From assembly GCF_002007105.1 (NCBI RefSeq), contig NZ_MVBC01000007.1:1-64000 (forward strand): a DNA stretch of 64,000 nucleotides. Reading direction: 5' to 3'. Made by a program: the position numbers and the translations under genes. The notes beneath the pieces were generated by a model that saw only the letters and a program-made list of their open reading frames with translations, ran no database searches and was not told the origin of the DNA. The stretch is from Hymenobacter sp. CRA2. GTDB taxonomy: Bacteria > Bacteroidota > Bacteroidia > Cytophagales > Hymenobacteraceae. Every line of letters begins with the position of its first letter. Position 1 is the first letter of the stretch. This document shows positions 1 to 7,606 of the stretch, piece by piece.

Positions 1-61
1 GTTAAGCCCCGGAGCGCCCATGGTACTGCCTTCGCCGGCGGGAGAGTCGGTCGCCGCCAAC
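1..61 (+). rRNA. rrf: 5S ribosomal RNA, 3' part
   Basis: The window opens inside a 5S rRNA gene. The text beginning GTTAAGCCCCGGAGCGCC, then ATGGTACTGC, then GGGAGAG followed by GGTCGCCGCC is the classic 3' half of bacterial 5S rRNA. The 5' half lies outside the window. The exact 3' end (about 58-65) cannot be fixed without the pairing 5' strand. The gene implies an rRNA operon running into this window from the left. Confidence 0.9.
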
Positions 62-75
62 CTTGTCCCTCGCTT

Positions 76-107
76 CGCCCCCTCGCGGTTCGCCCGCCGA
101 GGGGGCG
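76..107 (+). terminator. Probable rRNA operon terminator hairpin
   Basis: Perfect 10-bp GC-rich arms, CGCCCCCTCG (76-85) and CGAGGGGGCG (98-107), enclose a 12-nt loop about 15 nt after the 5S 3' end. A short pyrimidine-rich tract follows. Position and stability fit a terminator for the rRNA operon. Confidence 0.6.
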
Positions 108-343
108 TCGCTGTTTCTACCCCCCCCCACGGCCCCGCCCTAGGCGCACTCCTCCCGCGTGAGCTGCTCGTTGCAGCTGATAGCGGCCTGCGCCCCTTCC
201 GCCGCTGTTGCTTCTACTGACTACGCTGCTTGTTTCATGCGAAGTTGTAGCTATAAATTTTACATTGAATTTCGGGTCTGGGCGTCTTTTCTCGTGTTTT
301 CGCGTTCTTTGAATCTCTGGCAGTATAAGCTGGATTCATCTGC
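108..343. other. Intergenic region, no gene seen
   Basis: No convincing gene, tRNA or repeat is visible. The second half (about 235-343) is clearly more AT-rich than the surrounding genome and probably carries the promoter of the following BatA-type gene. I could not find a clear TTTG/TAnnTTTG pair. Confidence 0.5.
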
Positions 344-2392
344 ATGGCGTTAGCGCATCCTTGGTATCTGTTGGGCTTGATTGCTCTTGGCATTCCGGTA
401 ATTCTACATTTGTTTGAATTGCGCCGGCCGCAGCAGATACTGTTTACCAATGTTGAGTTTATCAGGGAGGTAAAGCTGGTAACAGCAAAGCAGCGCCGGC
501 TGCAAGAATTGTTGGTACTGGTATTGCGACTAGCATTCTTGACGTTGCTAGTGCTATTATTCTGCCAGCCGTTTATTCCAGCTAAGCAACAAGCTCAGAC
601 TGCGAATCAAGGCGTCAACGTAGTCATCGATAATTCGCCCAGTATGTCGGTGGAGGCGAATGATGGTAAGTCTTTGCTAGAAGAAGCTATAGTGGAGATG
701 CGGCGAACCGAGCAAGCATTTCCACCAACTGCACAGTATAGGATATGGAACTCAAGTGCTTCGCATAGCAATATTTCCGCCGACAAGTTTGCTGATCAGC
801 TCGATCGGATGGACATATCAGGAGCGAGTACTGGTGTTAGTGAGCAGTTAGGGCGACTAACTGCTCAAACGAGCGTGGCGCGGGCAGCAACGTTTGTAGT
901 TTCTGACTTTCAGAAAACCGACTTGAGCCCGCGGCAAATAAAGAGCTTAGGTACTACTGGTGAAGTGTACTTGTTGCCTTTGATGGCTCAACCCGTTGCG
1001 AATGTCTATGTAGACAGTGTCTATATGACGGAAGAGTTTGTGCGAACCAATGTTGATTTCCCCCTGCATGTTCGCCTGCGTAATGGTGGCAGCAAGGATG
1101 CAGCAACCGTACAGATCCGCGTACTGATAGGAGAGCAGCAAGTAGCCGCTTACGAAGCCTCGGTAAGGGCTACCAGCAGCGTGGAAAATGTAGTTCGTGT
1201 GCGCCTCAGCAGGGATGCGGTCCAGCTATGCCGGGTGGAAATTGAGGAGCAGCCGGTAAGCTTCGACAACCTGTATTACTTCACGCTGAACCCCGTTGGC
1301 CGCATTCGGGTGCTGGACGCTAGCGCGGGCGCAGCTCCTACGCAAAAGCTTTATCCTAATGAAACCACATTTGCTTATTCGCTGCTCAGACCCGAGGCAT
1401 TGTCGGCGACGGCAGCTGAAGGAGCGGATGTGGTGATTCTTCAGAGCAACGCACAAGTGGGAGGTAGAGCCCGTAGCGTACTGCGTCAGTTTGTGCAGCA
1501 GGGAGGTTCGGTGGTAGCAATGCCGCCTACTACGGCAGCGGGCCGAGGCGCCTACGAACAGCTGATGGGGGATTTGGGCGTGGCAGCTGTACGCTGGAAC
1601 ACCGTCAACGCGGTGCAACAGGAACTCGCCGTGCCAAGCCAGCAAAATCCATTCTTCAAGGATGTCTTTGCGGAACAGGCCCGCCAGCCGGAAATGCCGA
1701 AAGCTACTCCGCTGCTAAGCTGGGGGCGCTCGACTACCGATATTCTGCAATTTCGGGACGGCCAGCCCTTTTTATCAGGCTTCCGCAGCGGGGAGGGCAT
1801 GGTATACCTGTTTGCTTCACCGTTACAGGCTGGATTTTCCACGTTTGCGGAGCACCCACTGTTCGTACCCGTTATGTACCGGCTGGCTACGCTCAGCAAA
1901 TCCAGCGGGCAGCTGCCGGCATACCGGCTGACCGATCGGGCGGTGGTACTGAAACAACCAACTGCTGCCAAGGGCGCGGGGGAGCAGGTGTATAAGCTCA
2001 GCAACGACAGCAGCTCGTTTATTCCGGCCTATCAGGTGCGAAACGGGCGCTTATATCTGCAGTTGCCCGCTACGATGCGCCGGGCTGGTATTTACCAGCT
2101 GACGCAAAACGGTAAGGCGGTAACAACCCTTGCGTTCAATGTGGACAAAAAGGAATCGGAGCTGGCGCACTACTCGGCGGAGGAACTGCGGCAGCTTACG
2201 GCGGCTTACCCGAACATACACGTGTACGAAGCCGGTGGGGAGCGAAGCGCAGCGGCGCAGCTCGCAGAGGACCGTAACGGCACGCCGCTATGGCGCTATT
2301 GCTTGGTGGGAGCCTTGCTGTGCCTGCTGGGCGAGGTGCTGGTGCTACGCTTTGGGCGCCGCCGCGAGCGGCCGGTGGCCCAAGCAGCGTAA
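344..2392 (+). CDS. BatA domain-containing membrane protein
   Basis: The 682-residue protein begins with the double-transmembrane BatA N-terminal module. There is one helix at about 6-25, then ELRRPQ and a basic linker, then a second helix at about 55-75. A vWA-like domain follows with the metal-site motif DNSPS at 96-100. A long extracytoplasmic region leads to a last helix near 652-672 and a basic tail. Bacteroidota proteins of this type are linked to aerotolerance-like Bat systems and envelope biology; the exact role is unknown. The first 900 bases are visibly poorer in GC than the rest, about 47 percent in one line I counted. It stands alone, 70 bp before the DUF4199 genes. Confidence 0.88.
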   Translation: MALAHPWYLLGLIALGIPVILHLFELRRPQQILFTNVEFIREVKLVTAKQRRLQELLVLVLRLAFLTLLVLLFCQPFIPAKQQAQTANQGVNVVIDNSPSMSVEANDGKSLLEEAIVEMRRTEQAFPPTAQYRIWNSSASHSNISADKFADQLDRMDISGASTGVSEQLGRLTAQTSVARAATFVVSDFQKTDLSPRQIKSLGTTGEVYLLPLMAQPVANVYVDSVYMTEEFVRTNVDFPLHVRLRNGGSKDAATVQIRVLIGEQQVAAYEASVRATSSVENVVRVRLSRDAVQLCRVEIEEQPVSFDNLYYFTLNPVGRIRVLDASAGAAPTQKLYPNETTFAYSLLRPEALSATAAEGADVVILQSNAQVGGRARSVLRQFVQQGGSVVAMPPTTAAGRGAYEQLMGDLGVAAVRWNTVNAVQQELAVPSQQNPFFKDVFAEQARQPEMPKATPLLSWGRSTTDILQFRDGQPFLSGFRSGEGMVYLFASPLQAGFSTFAEHPLFVPVMYRLATLSKSSGQLPAYRLTDRAVVLKQPTAAKGAGEQVYKLSNDSSSFIPAYQVRNGRLYLQLPATMRRAGIYQLTQNGKAVTTLAFNVDKKESELAHYSAEELRQLTAAYPNIHVYEAGGERSAAAQLAEDRNGTPLWRYCLVGALLCLLGEVLVLRFGRRRERPVAQAA

Positions 2393-2462
2393 GAAGGCGG
2401 CATTGTTGGCGAAAAGAGGCCTAACTTGGCGCTTCGATTCACAAGTGAGTCGGTAACCAACC

Positions 2463-2981
2463 ATGAATAAGCAAGCAGTAATCCGGACGGCGCTGCGCGT
2501 GGGCGTACTGGCCGGTTTGGTCTGCATCGCCTGGAGCGTGCTGCTGTACGCCACCGGGCAAAACCCCTTCGGGCCCAAACGCCTGATGATCATCTTTGTG
2601 ACGCCTGCTGCCGGAGTCATTGCGCAGTGGCAGGTGCGAAAACACCACCGGGCGCAGGCGACGATGGGCTGGCAATTGCTGATGGGCATCGTGGCCGTGG
2701 GCCTGACGGCGGTACTGTCGGCGGTGGGGGTGTACAGCGTGGCGCGTGTGGGAGGAGAGAAGCTGATGCAGCGCAACCTGGCAGAAGCTACGCAAATCGT
2801 GGAAGCCAGCCGCAAGCAGTTCAGCGAAAAAGAGCTGAGCAAGGCGGCCTACGAAGCCAACAAGCGCAGCCTGCCGGTAGCCGCCGGCACGGCGCAAGGC
2901 GTGGCCAATGAAGACTTTCAGAAAAAACTGCTGCTGGGGCTGTTGCTTACCGTGCCCGGAGCTATTTTCTTACGTCGCTAA
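2463..2981 (+). CDS. DUF4199 family membrane protein
   Basis: A small membrane protein of 172 residues with hydrophobic segments at about 12-30, 40-58, 75-95 and 158-170. A charged loop lies between the last two, rich in Glu, Lys and Gln. This layout matches DUF4199, a Bacteroidota family of unknown function. A second, more typical DUF4199 gene follows 27 bp downstream, and then a GT2 glycosyltransferase, an order I associate with this phylum. This copy is the more divergent of the two, so the family call is weaker. It probably acts in the inner membrane with the neighbouring glycosyltransferase, but that is inference. Confidence 0.7.
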   Translation: MNKQAVIRTALRVGVLAGLVCIAWSVLLYATGQNPFGPKRLMIIFVTPAAGVIAQWQVRKHHRAQATMGWQLLMGIVAVGLTAVLSAVGVYSVARVGGEKLMQRNLAEATQIVEASRKQFSEKELSKAAYEANKRSLPVAAGTAQGVANEDFQKKLLLGLLLTVPGAIFLRR

Positions 2982-3008
2982 CTCCTCTCAACCATAATAT
3001 CCTTCTCC

Positions 3009-3536
3009 ATGGAAAACACTTCTACCGCCCCTGTAAGCACCGGCTCCGTTGGTATTCGCTACGGCCTGATAACGGGCTTGGCTAGCATCCTGCTGTCGGC
3101 CGTGATGTTCCTGACGAACACCGAACAAAGCCCGCTGCGCTTTTTCGGCTATGTCATCCTGGCGGCCGGCATCTGGATGGCGCATCAGTTCTTCAAGCGC
3201 AACAACGGCGGTTTCATGTCCTTCGGACAGGGCATATCCATCGGCACGATCCTTTCGGCCATTACGGGGGTACTTAGCGCGATATTCTTCTACGTCTACG
3301 TCTCGTTCCTCGACACGGGCTTCATGGGCCGCATGGTGGATAATGCGCGTGCGCAAATGGAAGCCAGCGGCAAATACTCCGATGAACAGATGGATCAAGC
3401 CATGGCTATGACGCAGAAGTTCATGAGCCTGCCGGCCTTTATGGGCATTGCCGTCGTCAGCACAATTATTGCCGGCTTGATTATCTCGCTGATCGTGTCG
3501 GCCATTACCAAGCACACCCGCCCCGAGTTTGAGTAA
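3009..3536 (+). CDS. DUF4199 domain-containing protein
   Basis: This 175-residue protein has four predicted membrane helices (about 15-35, 45-62, 75-100, 140-165). It carries the MSFGQGISIGTI-type stretch between helices 2 and 3 that is typical of DUF4199. A hydrophilic region with YSDEQMDQAMAM precedes the last helix. The start is ATG at 3009. Its 3' end overlaps the next gene by 8 bp, suggesting translational coupling with the glycosyltransferase. Function is unknown; co-transcription suggests a membrane partner in envelope glycan or lipid-linked sugar metabolism. Confidence 0.88.
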   Translation: MENTSTAPVSTGSVGIRYGLITGLASILLSAVMFLTNTEQSPLRFFGYVILAAGIWMAHQFFKRNNGGFMSFGQGISIGTILSAITGVLSAIFFYVYVSFLDTGFMGRMVDNARAQMEASGKYSDEQMDQAMAMTQKFMSLPAFMGIAVVSTIIAGLIISLIVSAITKHTRPEFE

Positions 3537-4515
3537 GCTTGCTTCCAAATCCTTTCCCGTTGAGCTGTCCGTCGTTATTCCGTTGCTCAACGAAGCTGAA
3601 TCGTTGCCGGAACTCACGCAGTGGATACGCCGCGTGCTGCAGGCCCACGGGCTGACGTACGAGGTCATTCTGATCGACGACGGCTCGACGGACAATTCCT
3701 GGGAAGTCATTGAAGAACTGGCGGCGGCCGACTCGGCGCTGCGCGGCATTCGCTTCAACCGCAACTATGGCAAGTCAGCGGCGCTGGACACGGGCTTCCG
3801 GGCCACGCGGGGCCGGGTGGTGTGCACCATGGACGCCGACCTGCAGGACTCGCCCGAAGAGCTGCCGGATCTGTACCGCCTCATCACCGAGGAGAAGTAC
3901 GACCTGGTGAGCGGCTGGAAGAAAAAGCGCTTCGACCCGCTGTCGAAGACCATTCCGACCAAGCTGTTCAACGGCGTGACGCGCTGGATTTCGGGCATTC
4001 AGCTGCACGATTTCAACTGCGGCCTCAAGGCCTATGACAGCCGCGTGGTCAAGAGCATCGAGGTGTACGGCGAAATGCACCGCTACATCCCCGTTATTGC
4101 CAAGTGGGCCGGTTTCCGGCGCATCGGCGAGAAAGTGGTGCAGCACCAGGAGCGAAAGTACGGCGTGACCAAGTTCGGGCTGGAACGCTTCGTATACGGC
4201 TTCCTCGACTTGATGAGCATCACCTTCGTGAGCCGGTTCCGGCGGCGGCCGATGCACTTCTTCGGCACCATGGGCGTAATATCCTTTCTTATCGGGGCCA
4301 TCATTACGCTGTGGCTGACGGGTGAGAAAGTATGGCTGGCCAGCCACAACCTGCGCGCGCGCGACGTGACGGACCAGCCACTGTTTTTCTTGGCTTTGGT
4401 AGCGGTTATCGTGGGCGTGCAGTTGTTTTTGGTGGGCTTCCTGGCCGAAATGGTGCAGCTCAACGGGCACCGCGACAACCAGTACCTGGTGCGCGAGCGG
4501 CTGAATCTGGATTAA
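3529..4515 (+). CDS. GT2 family glycosyltransferase (DPM1/GtrB-like) with C-terminal membrane helices
   Basis: The 328-residue enzyme has a GT-A fold. VVIPLLNEAESLPEL starts the domain, and IDDGSTDNSW and TMDADLQDSPEELP carry the DDG and DxD-like metal and nucleotide-sugar motifs. The first 230 residues form the catalytic domain, followed by two membrane helices (about 240-265 and 285-310). This is the layout of polyprenyl-phosphate glucose or mannose synthases. The start is TTG at 3529, the only suitable codon in front of the conserved region, and it overlaps the preceding gene. It likely loads a sugar on a lipid carrier for envelope glycans. Substrate cannot be read from sequence. Confidence 0.9.
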   Translation: MSKLASKSFPVELSVVIPLLNEAESLPELTQWIRRVLQAHGLTYEVILIDDGSTDNSWEVIEELAAADSALRGIRFNRNYGKSAALDTGFRATRGRVVCTMDADLQDSPEELPDLYRLITEEKYDLVSGWKKKRFDPLSKTIPTKLFNGVTRWISGIQLHDFNCGLKAYDSRVVKSIEVYGEMHRYIPVIAKWAGFRRIGEKVVQHQERKYGVTKFGLERFVYGFLDLMSITFVSRFRRRPMHFFGTMGVISFLIGAIITLWLTGEKVWLASHNLRARDVTDQPLFFLALVAVIVGVQLFLVGFLAEMVQLNGHRDNQYLVRERLNLD

Positions 4516-4527
4516 CGCGTTCGATTA

Positions 4528-4649
4528 GTCATCCTTTATCTGGCGTCCGCGCAGCGAAGGACCTTATTACGTCAGGTAGCAACTATCTGGCGTCCGCCGT
4601 TCATCGGTGAGAAGGTTTTTCGCTGCGCGGACGCCAGATAAAGGATGAC
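4528..4649. repeat. Long inverted repeat with internal direct copy
   Basis: Arms of 31 bp (4528-4558 and 4619-4649) are perfectly complementary. They start with GTCATCCTTTATCTGGCGTC, and with two mismatches the pairing extends about 7 bp further inward. The loop carries a third copy of TATCTGGCGTCCGC at about 4574-4587. The structure fills the gap between two + strand glycosyltransferase genes. No long T tract follows, so it looks more like a dispersed REP- or MITE-like element than a simple terminator. Confidence 0.75.
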
Positions 4650-4676
4650 GTTCTGTTTTCACCTAAACGACTTTCC

Positions 4677-5819
4677 ATGCGCGTAGTCATCATCGGGCCG
4701 GCGTATCCGCTGCGCGGCGGACTGGCCACCTACAACGAGCGGCTGGCGCGGGCTTTCCGCGAGGCCGGCGACGAGGTGCACATCGTCACGTTCTCGCTGC
4801 AGTACCCGGAGTTTCTGTTTCCGGGCACCACGCAGTACAGCAGCAGCCCGGCGCCGGCCGATCTGGACATCGAAGTCAGCATTAACTCGGTGAACCCGCT
4901 GAGCTGGTGGCGCGTGGGGCAGAAGTTGCGCCGGGAGCGGCCTGACCTGGTCGTGTTCCGCTTCTGGCTGCCGTTTATGGGGCCGGCCCTGGGCACCATT
5001 GCCCGCTTGGTGCGCCGCAACCGGTACACCCGTGTAGTTACCATCTGCGACAACGCCATTCCGCACGAGGCGCGCCTCGGTGACCGACCGCTGACCCAGT
5101 ACTTCTTGCCGAAGAACCACGGTTTTGTGACCATGAGCCGGGCCGTGCTGGCCGATCTACGCCGCTTGGGCCTCAAGCAGCCGGCCCGGTACGAGCCGCA
5201 CCCGCTCTACGACAGCTTCGGCGCAATCCTACCTAAAGCCGAGGCTCTGCGACATCTGGGCCTCGACCCGCAGTACCGCTATATACTGTTCTTCGGCCTT
5301 ATTCGGGATTACAAGGGCCTAGATATCCTGCTTGAGGCTTTTGCCGACGAGCGACTACAGCGTTTACCTCTGAAGCTTATTGTAGCGGGCGAATTCTACA
5401 AGGACCCGACCCCCTACGAGGAGCTGATTCGCGAGCATCACTTGGAAAGTCGCTTGGTGCGGGCCACGCGCTTCATCCCCAATGAGCAGGTGCCCGAGTA
5501 CTTCTGCGCCGCCGACTTGGTGGTGCAGCCCTACAAGGATGCCACCCAGAGCGGCGTCTCACAGATTGCCTACCACTTCGAGCGGCCCATGCTGGTGACG
5601 GACGTGGGCGGCTTGGCCGAGCTGATTCCGCACGGCGAGGTGGGCTACGTGGTAGAACCCACTCCTCAAGCCATTGCCGATGCGCTGGTGGATTTTGCCA
5701 CGCACCCCGAAAAAGAAGCCGTATTCGAGGCCGGGGCCCGGCACTACAAGCAACAGTTCTCGTGGGCGGAGATGGTGAAGGCGCTCAAGGCTGTAGCCCA
5801 GCCGGAAAGCAAGGCGTAA
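4677..5819 (+). CDS. GT4 family glycosyltransferase
   Basis: The protein is 380 residues long with a GT-B fold. The N-terminal Rossmann domain starts VVIIGPAYPLRGGLATYNE, the glycine-rich loop of GT4 enzymes. The C-terminal half has YILFFGLIRDYKGLDILLEA, then LIVAGEFY, and the E-x7-E type region near 280-300 around CAADLVVQPYKDATQSGV. This marks it as a retaining cytoplasmic transferase using an activated sugar, probably in exopolysaccharide or lipopolysaccharide synthesis. The start is ATG at 4677. It lies in line with the GT2 gene and convergent with the GT9 gene, so this is a small glycosylation neighbourhood. Confidence 0.9.
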   Translation: MRVVIIGPAYPLRGGLATYNERLARAFREAGDEVHIVTFSLQYPEFLFPGTTQYSSSPAPADLDIEVSINSVNPLSWWRVGQKLRRERPDLVVFRFWLPFMGPALGTIARLVRRNRYTRVVTICDNAIPHEARLGDRPLTQYFLPKNHGFVTMSRAVLADLRRLGLKQPARYEPHPLYDSFGAILPKAEALRHLGLDPQYRYILFFGLIRDYKGLDILLEAFADERLQRLPLKLIVAGEFYKDPTPYEELIREHHLESRLVRATRFIPNEQVPEYFCAADLVVQPYKDATQSGVSQIAYHFERPMLVTDVGGLAELIPHGEVGYVVEPTPQAIADALVDFATHPEKEAVFEAGARHYKQQFSWAEMVKALKAVAQPESKA

Positions 5820-5876
5820 GCGGTTTCTTGCGGTAGCCAGCGCCTCCGGTCCGGCTGAGGTGATGACCACGGGCGC

Positions 5877-6060
5877 AGAAACGATGGTTTCTGTGCTCGT
5901 GCCAAGTCGTACCTGCTCGGAAACCATTGTTTCTGTGCTCATGGGAACTCCTATGAGCACAGAAACCATTGATTCTGCCCTGGTGGGAGTTCCCATAAGC
6001 GCAAAAACCATTGGTTCCGGCCTGGTAGGAAGTCCTACCAGGCCGGAACCAATGGTTTTT
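5877..6060. repeat. Tandem array of 42-bp interlocking palindromic units
   Basis: Four units of exactly 42 bp start at 5877, 5919, 5961 and 6003, and a partial fifth runs 6045-6060. Units share an (A/G)GAAACCATTG-like head and a centre near GGGA/TCCC. Complementary halves give hairpins across unit borders: 14-bp arms at 5929-5942/5953-5966, and 28-bp perfect arms at 6003-6030/6033-6060 with a 2-nt spacer. The last hairpin sits just before the stop of the convergent GT9 gene, so it may also terminate transcription. Divergence between units argues against a recent duplication. Confidence 0.85.
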
Positions 6061-6076
6061 AGGTTCGATAGAAGGC

Positions 6077-7180
6077 TTATACCGGCAGGCTTTGCTGCAC
6101 GGCGGCGAAGACCTTTTCGGCCGGCAGCTCTTCCATGCAGCTGGTGCCCAGCTTGCAGGAGCCGCGGTAGAAGCACACGCACGGCCGGTCGGGCTGCACG
6201 ATCTGGCCGCGGCCGTAAAGGTCAAATTCGTAGGGGTTGAAGATGTTGTTCATCAGCACCGTGGGCTTGCGCAGGGCGATGCTGATGTGCATGGCCATGG
6301 TCACCTGCGTCACGATGAGGTCCATCTGGTCGAGCAGGTTGATGAACTGCGGCAGCGGGAAGGTACCGGGGTACACGGCGCCAGTGGCGGCGTGCAGGCG
6401 CTTGTTGCGCGCGTCTTCGGCCTCGCCGCCGAGCAGCACAGGCTGGTAGCCGCCGTACTGCAGCTGCTGAATAAGCGCCACCCACTTCTCGTCGGACCAC
6501 AGGCGGGTGGTCCATCGGTCGCCGCAGCCGGTGTTCAGGCCCACGCGGCGGCCGGTGGCGGCGGGCAGCATGGGCCACTCGTAGCCCTTGTCCTGGTGGT
6601 TGTCGAACACGTACTCCTCGCCGCGGGACTCGAAGCCGCACAGCTCGAAGATTTCCTGCACGTAGGGCTTCTGGTTTTGCAGGCTCAGCTCGTCGAAGAC
6701 GCCGGTGAGGAATTTGTGGTTGGCCAGCTCGTTCTGGGGCCAGGCCACGCCGTCGTAGGGGCGCAGGGCGTAGCCGAACTTCTGCGTGGCCCGGATGCTG
6801 TTCAGCAGCGCGCCGGCTTCCTTGTCCTTATCGAGGTTGTAGAGAATATCGAACTCGCGGCCCTGCAGCTGCACGATGCTGCTCAGCTCAAACTTCAGCA
6901 CTTCGTCGGGGCCCTCCTGGGCGGGCAGGATGGCGGGCGTGTGCGTGAGCCAGGTGATGTAGCAGTGCGGGAATTCCTGGCGCAGGCGGCGCAGCAACGG
7001 CGTGGTGCGAATCACGTCGCCGATGGCTCCGAGCTTGATGATGAGAATGCGCTGCTGCACGGGCGCGTACATGGGGCAGCCACCGCACTGGTAGCCGTGC
7101 TCTTTGTTGGGGCGGCAGGGCAAGTCGCCGCGGAAATGACGGCAGTCGGGGTGAACGGTGATGCCGTTAAGATCGGGCAT
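6077..7180 (-). CDS. GT9 family glycosyltransferase (heptosyltransferase-like)
   Basis: From the ATG at 7180 the protein has 367 residues. An unusual N-terminal segment with cysteines (CRHF near 13, CRPN near 22, and CGGCP near 32) precedes ILIIKLGAIGDVIRTTPLLR, the start of the GT-B fold of ADP-heptose:LPS heptosyltransferases. VGLNTGCGDRWTTRLWSDEKW and the later DLIVTQVTMAMHISIALRKP give the donor-binding half. The C-terminus has further cysteines (CVCFYRGSCKLGTSC). It probably adds a sugar to LPS or another glycan. The clustered cysteines could bind metal, which is inference. An upstream in-frame ATG at 7276 exists but lies inside the terminator. Confidence 0.85.
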   Translation of the reverse strand: MPDLNGITVHPDCRHFRGDLPCRPNKEHGYQCGGCPMYAPVQQRILIIKLGAIGDVIRTTPLLRRLRQEFPHCYITWLTHTPAILPAQEGPDEVLKFELSSIVQLQGREFDILYNLDKDKEAGALLNSIRATQKFGYALRPYDGVAWPQNELANHKFLTGVFDELSLQNQKPYVQEIFELCGFESRGEEYVFDNHQDKGYEWPMLPAATGRRVGLNTGCGDRWTTRLWSDEKWVALIQQLQYGGYQPVLLGGEAEDARNKRLHAATGAVYPGTFPLPQFINLLDQMDLIVTQVTMAMHISIALRKPTVLMNNIFNPYEFDLYGRGQIVQPDRPCVCFYRGSCKLGTSCMEELPAEKVFAAVQQSLPV

Positions 7181-7267
7181 GAAGGCGGAGCGGAATGGAT
7201 AAGCGGAGGCTAAAATTAGCGTGTCGGCGCCAATAGCTGCCAGCCAGCGCGCAAGATGTCGGACCCG

Positions 7268-7316
7268 GGCAAACAAAAAAGCCGCTTCCCAACGGGAAGC
7301 GGCTTTTTTGTTTGCC
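7268..7316. terminator. Bidirectional intrinsic terminator
   Basis: Perfect 23-bp arms (7268-7290 and 7294-7316) surround a 3-nt loop. The GC stem GCCGCTTCCC is flanked by A6 and T6 runs. It lies downstream of the PID-CTERM gene on the minus strand and should insulate the GT9 gene. Confidence 0.9.
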
Positions 7317-7330
7317 TTGATCAGGCGCCC

Positions 7331-7606
7331 CTAGCCCTGGCGGTGCTTGCGCAGGCGCTTGAGGGCGTAGGCCGCACCGCCGGCCAGCAGCAGGGAGGCA
7401 CCACCATCAATGGGCACGGCGGTAGGGTCGGGGGGCGTAACCGGGCCGGGCACAGGGCCACCCGAGCCCGGGCCCTGGGCGTAGGAGGCGGTGCTGGTCA
7501 GCAGGAGCAGTAGCGCGCTGCTGACCAGCCAGGTAGCCAACTTGTTTAAGTGAGCGGGGAGAATCGAACGGAAAACGGCAATCGGGGAAAACGAAGAAAG
7601 GATCAT
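7331..7606 (-). CDS. PID-CTERM protein-sorting domain protein
   Basis: The product is only 91 residues. A signal-peptide helix (about 22-42, ending ASYAQ) is followed by a Gly/Pro-rich linker of about 18 residues. The C-terminal sorting tail has VPIDGG, a hydrophobic LLLAGGAAYAL stretch and the basic end KRLRKHRQ. This three-part tail is the hallmark of PID-CTERM proteins in Bacteroidota, which are thought to be processed at the membrane by an exosortase-like or rhombosortase-like system. No obvious mature domain remains, so the protein is almost only signal, linker and sorting tail. The ATG overlaps the stop of the T9SS gene (ATGA at 7603-7606), indicating coupled translation. Confidence 0.8.
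   Translation of the reverse strand: MILSSFSPIAVFRSILPAHLNKLATWLVSSALLLLLTSTASYAQGPGSGGPVPGPVTPPDPTAVPIDGGASLLLAGGAAYALKRLRKHRQG

Noticed and set aside
5877-6060. CRISPR array
   Set aside because: No constant repeat with variable spacers; the whole 42-bp unit varies and is palindromic, and no cas genes are near.
5860-6240. A frame with 14-residue repeats that could be a repeat protein
   Set aside because: It exists only because the 42-bp units are free of stops; both strands behave the same, there is no start context, and it runs antisense into the GT9 gene.
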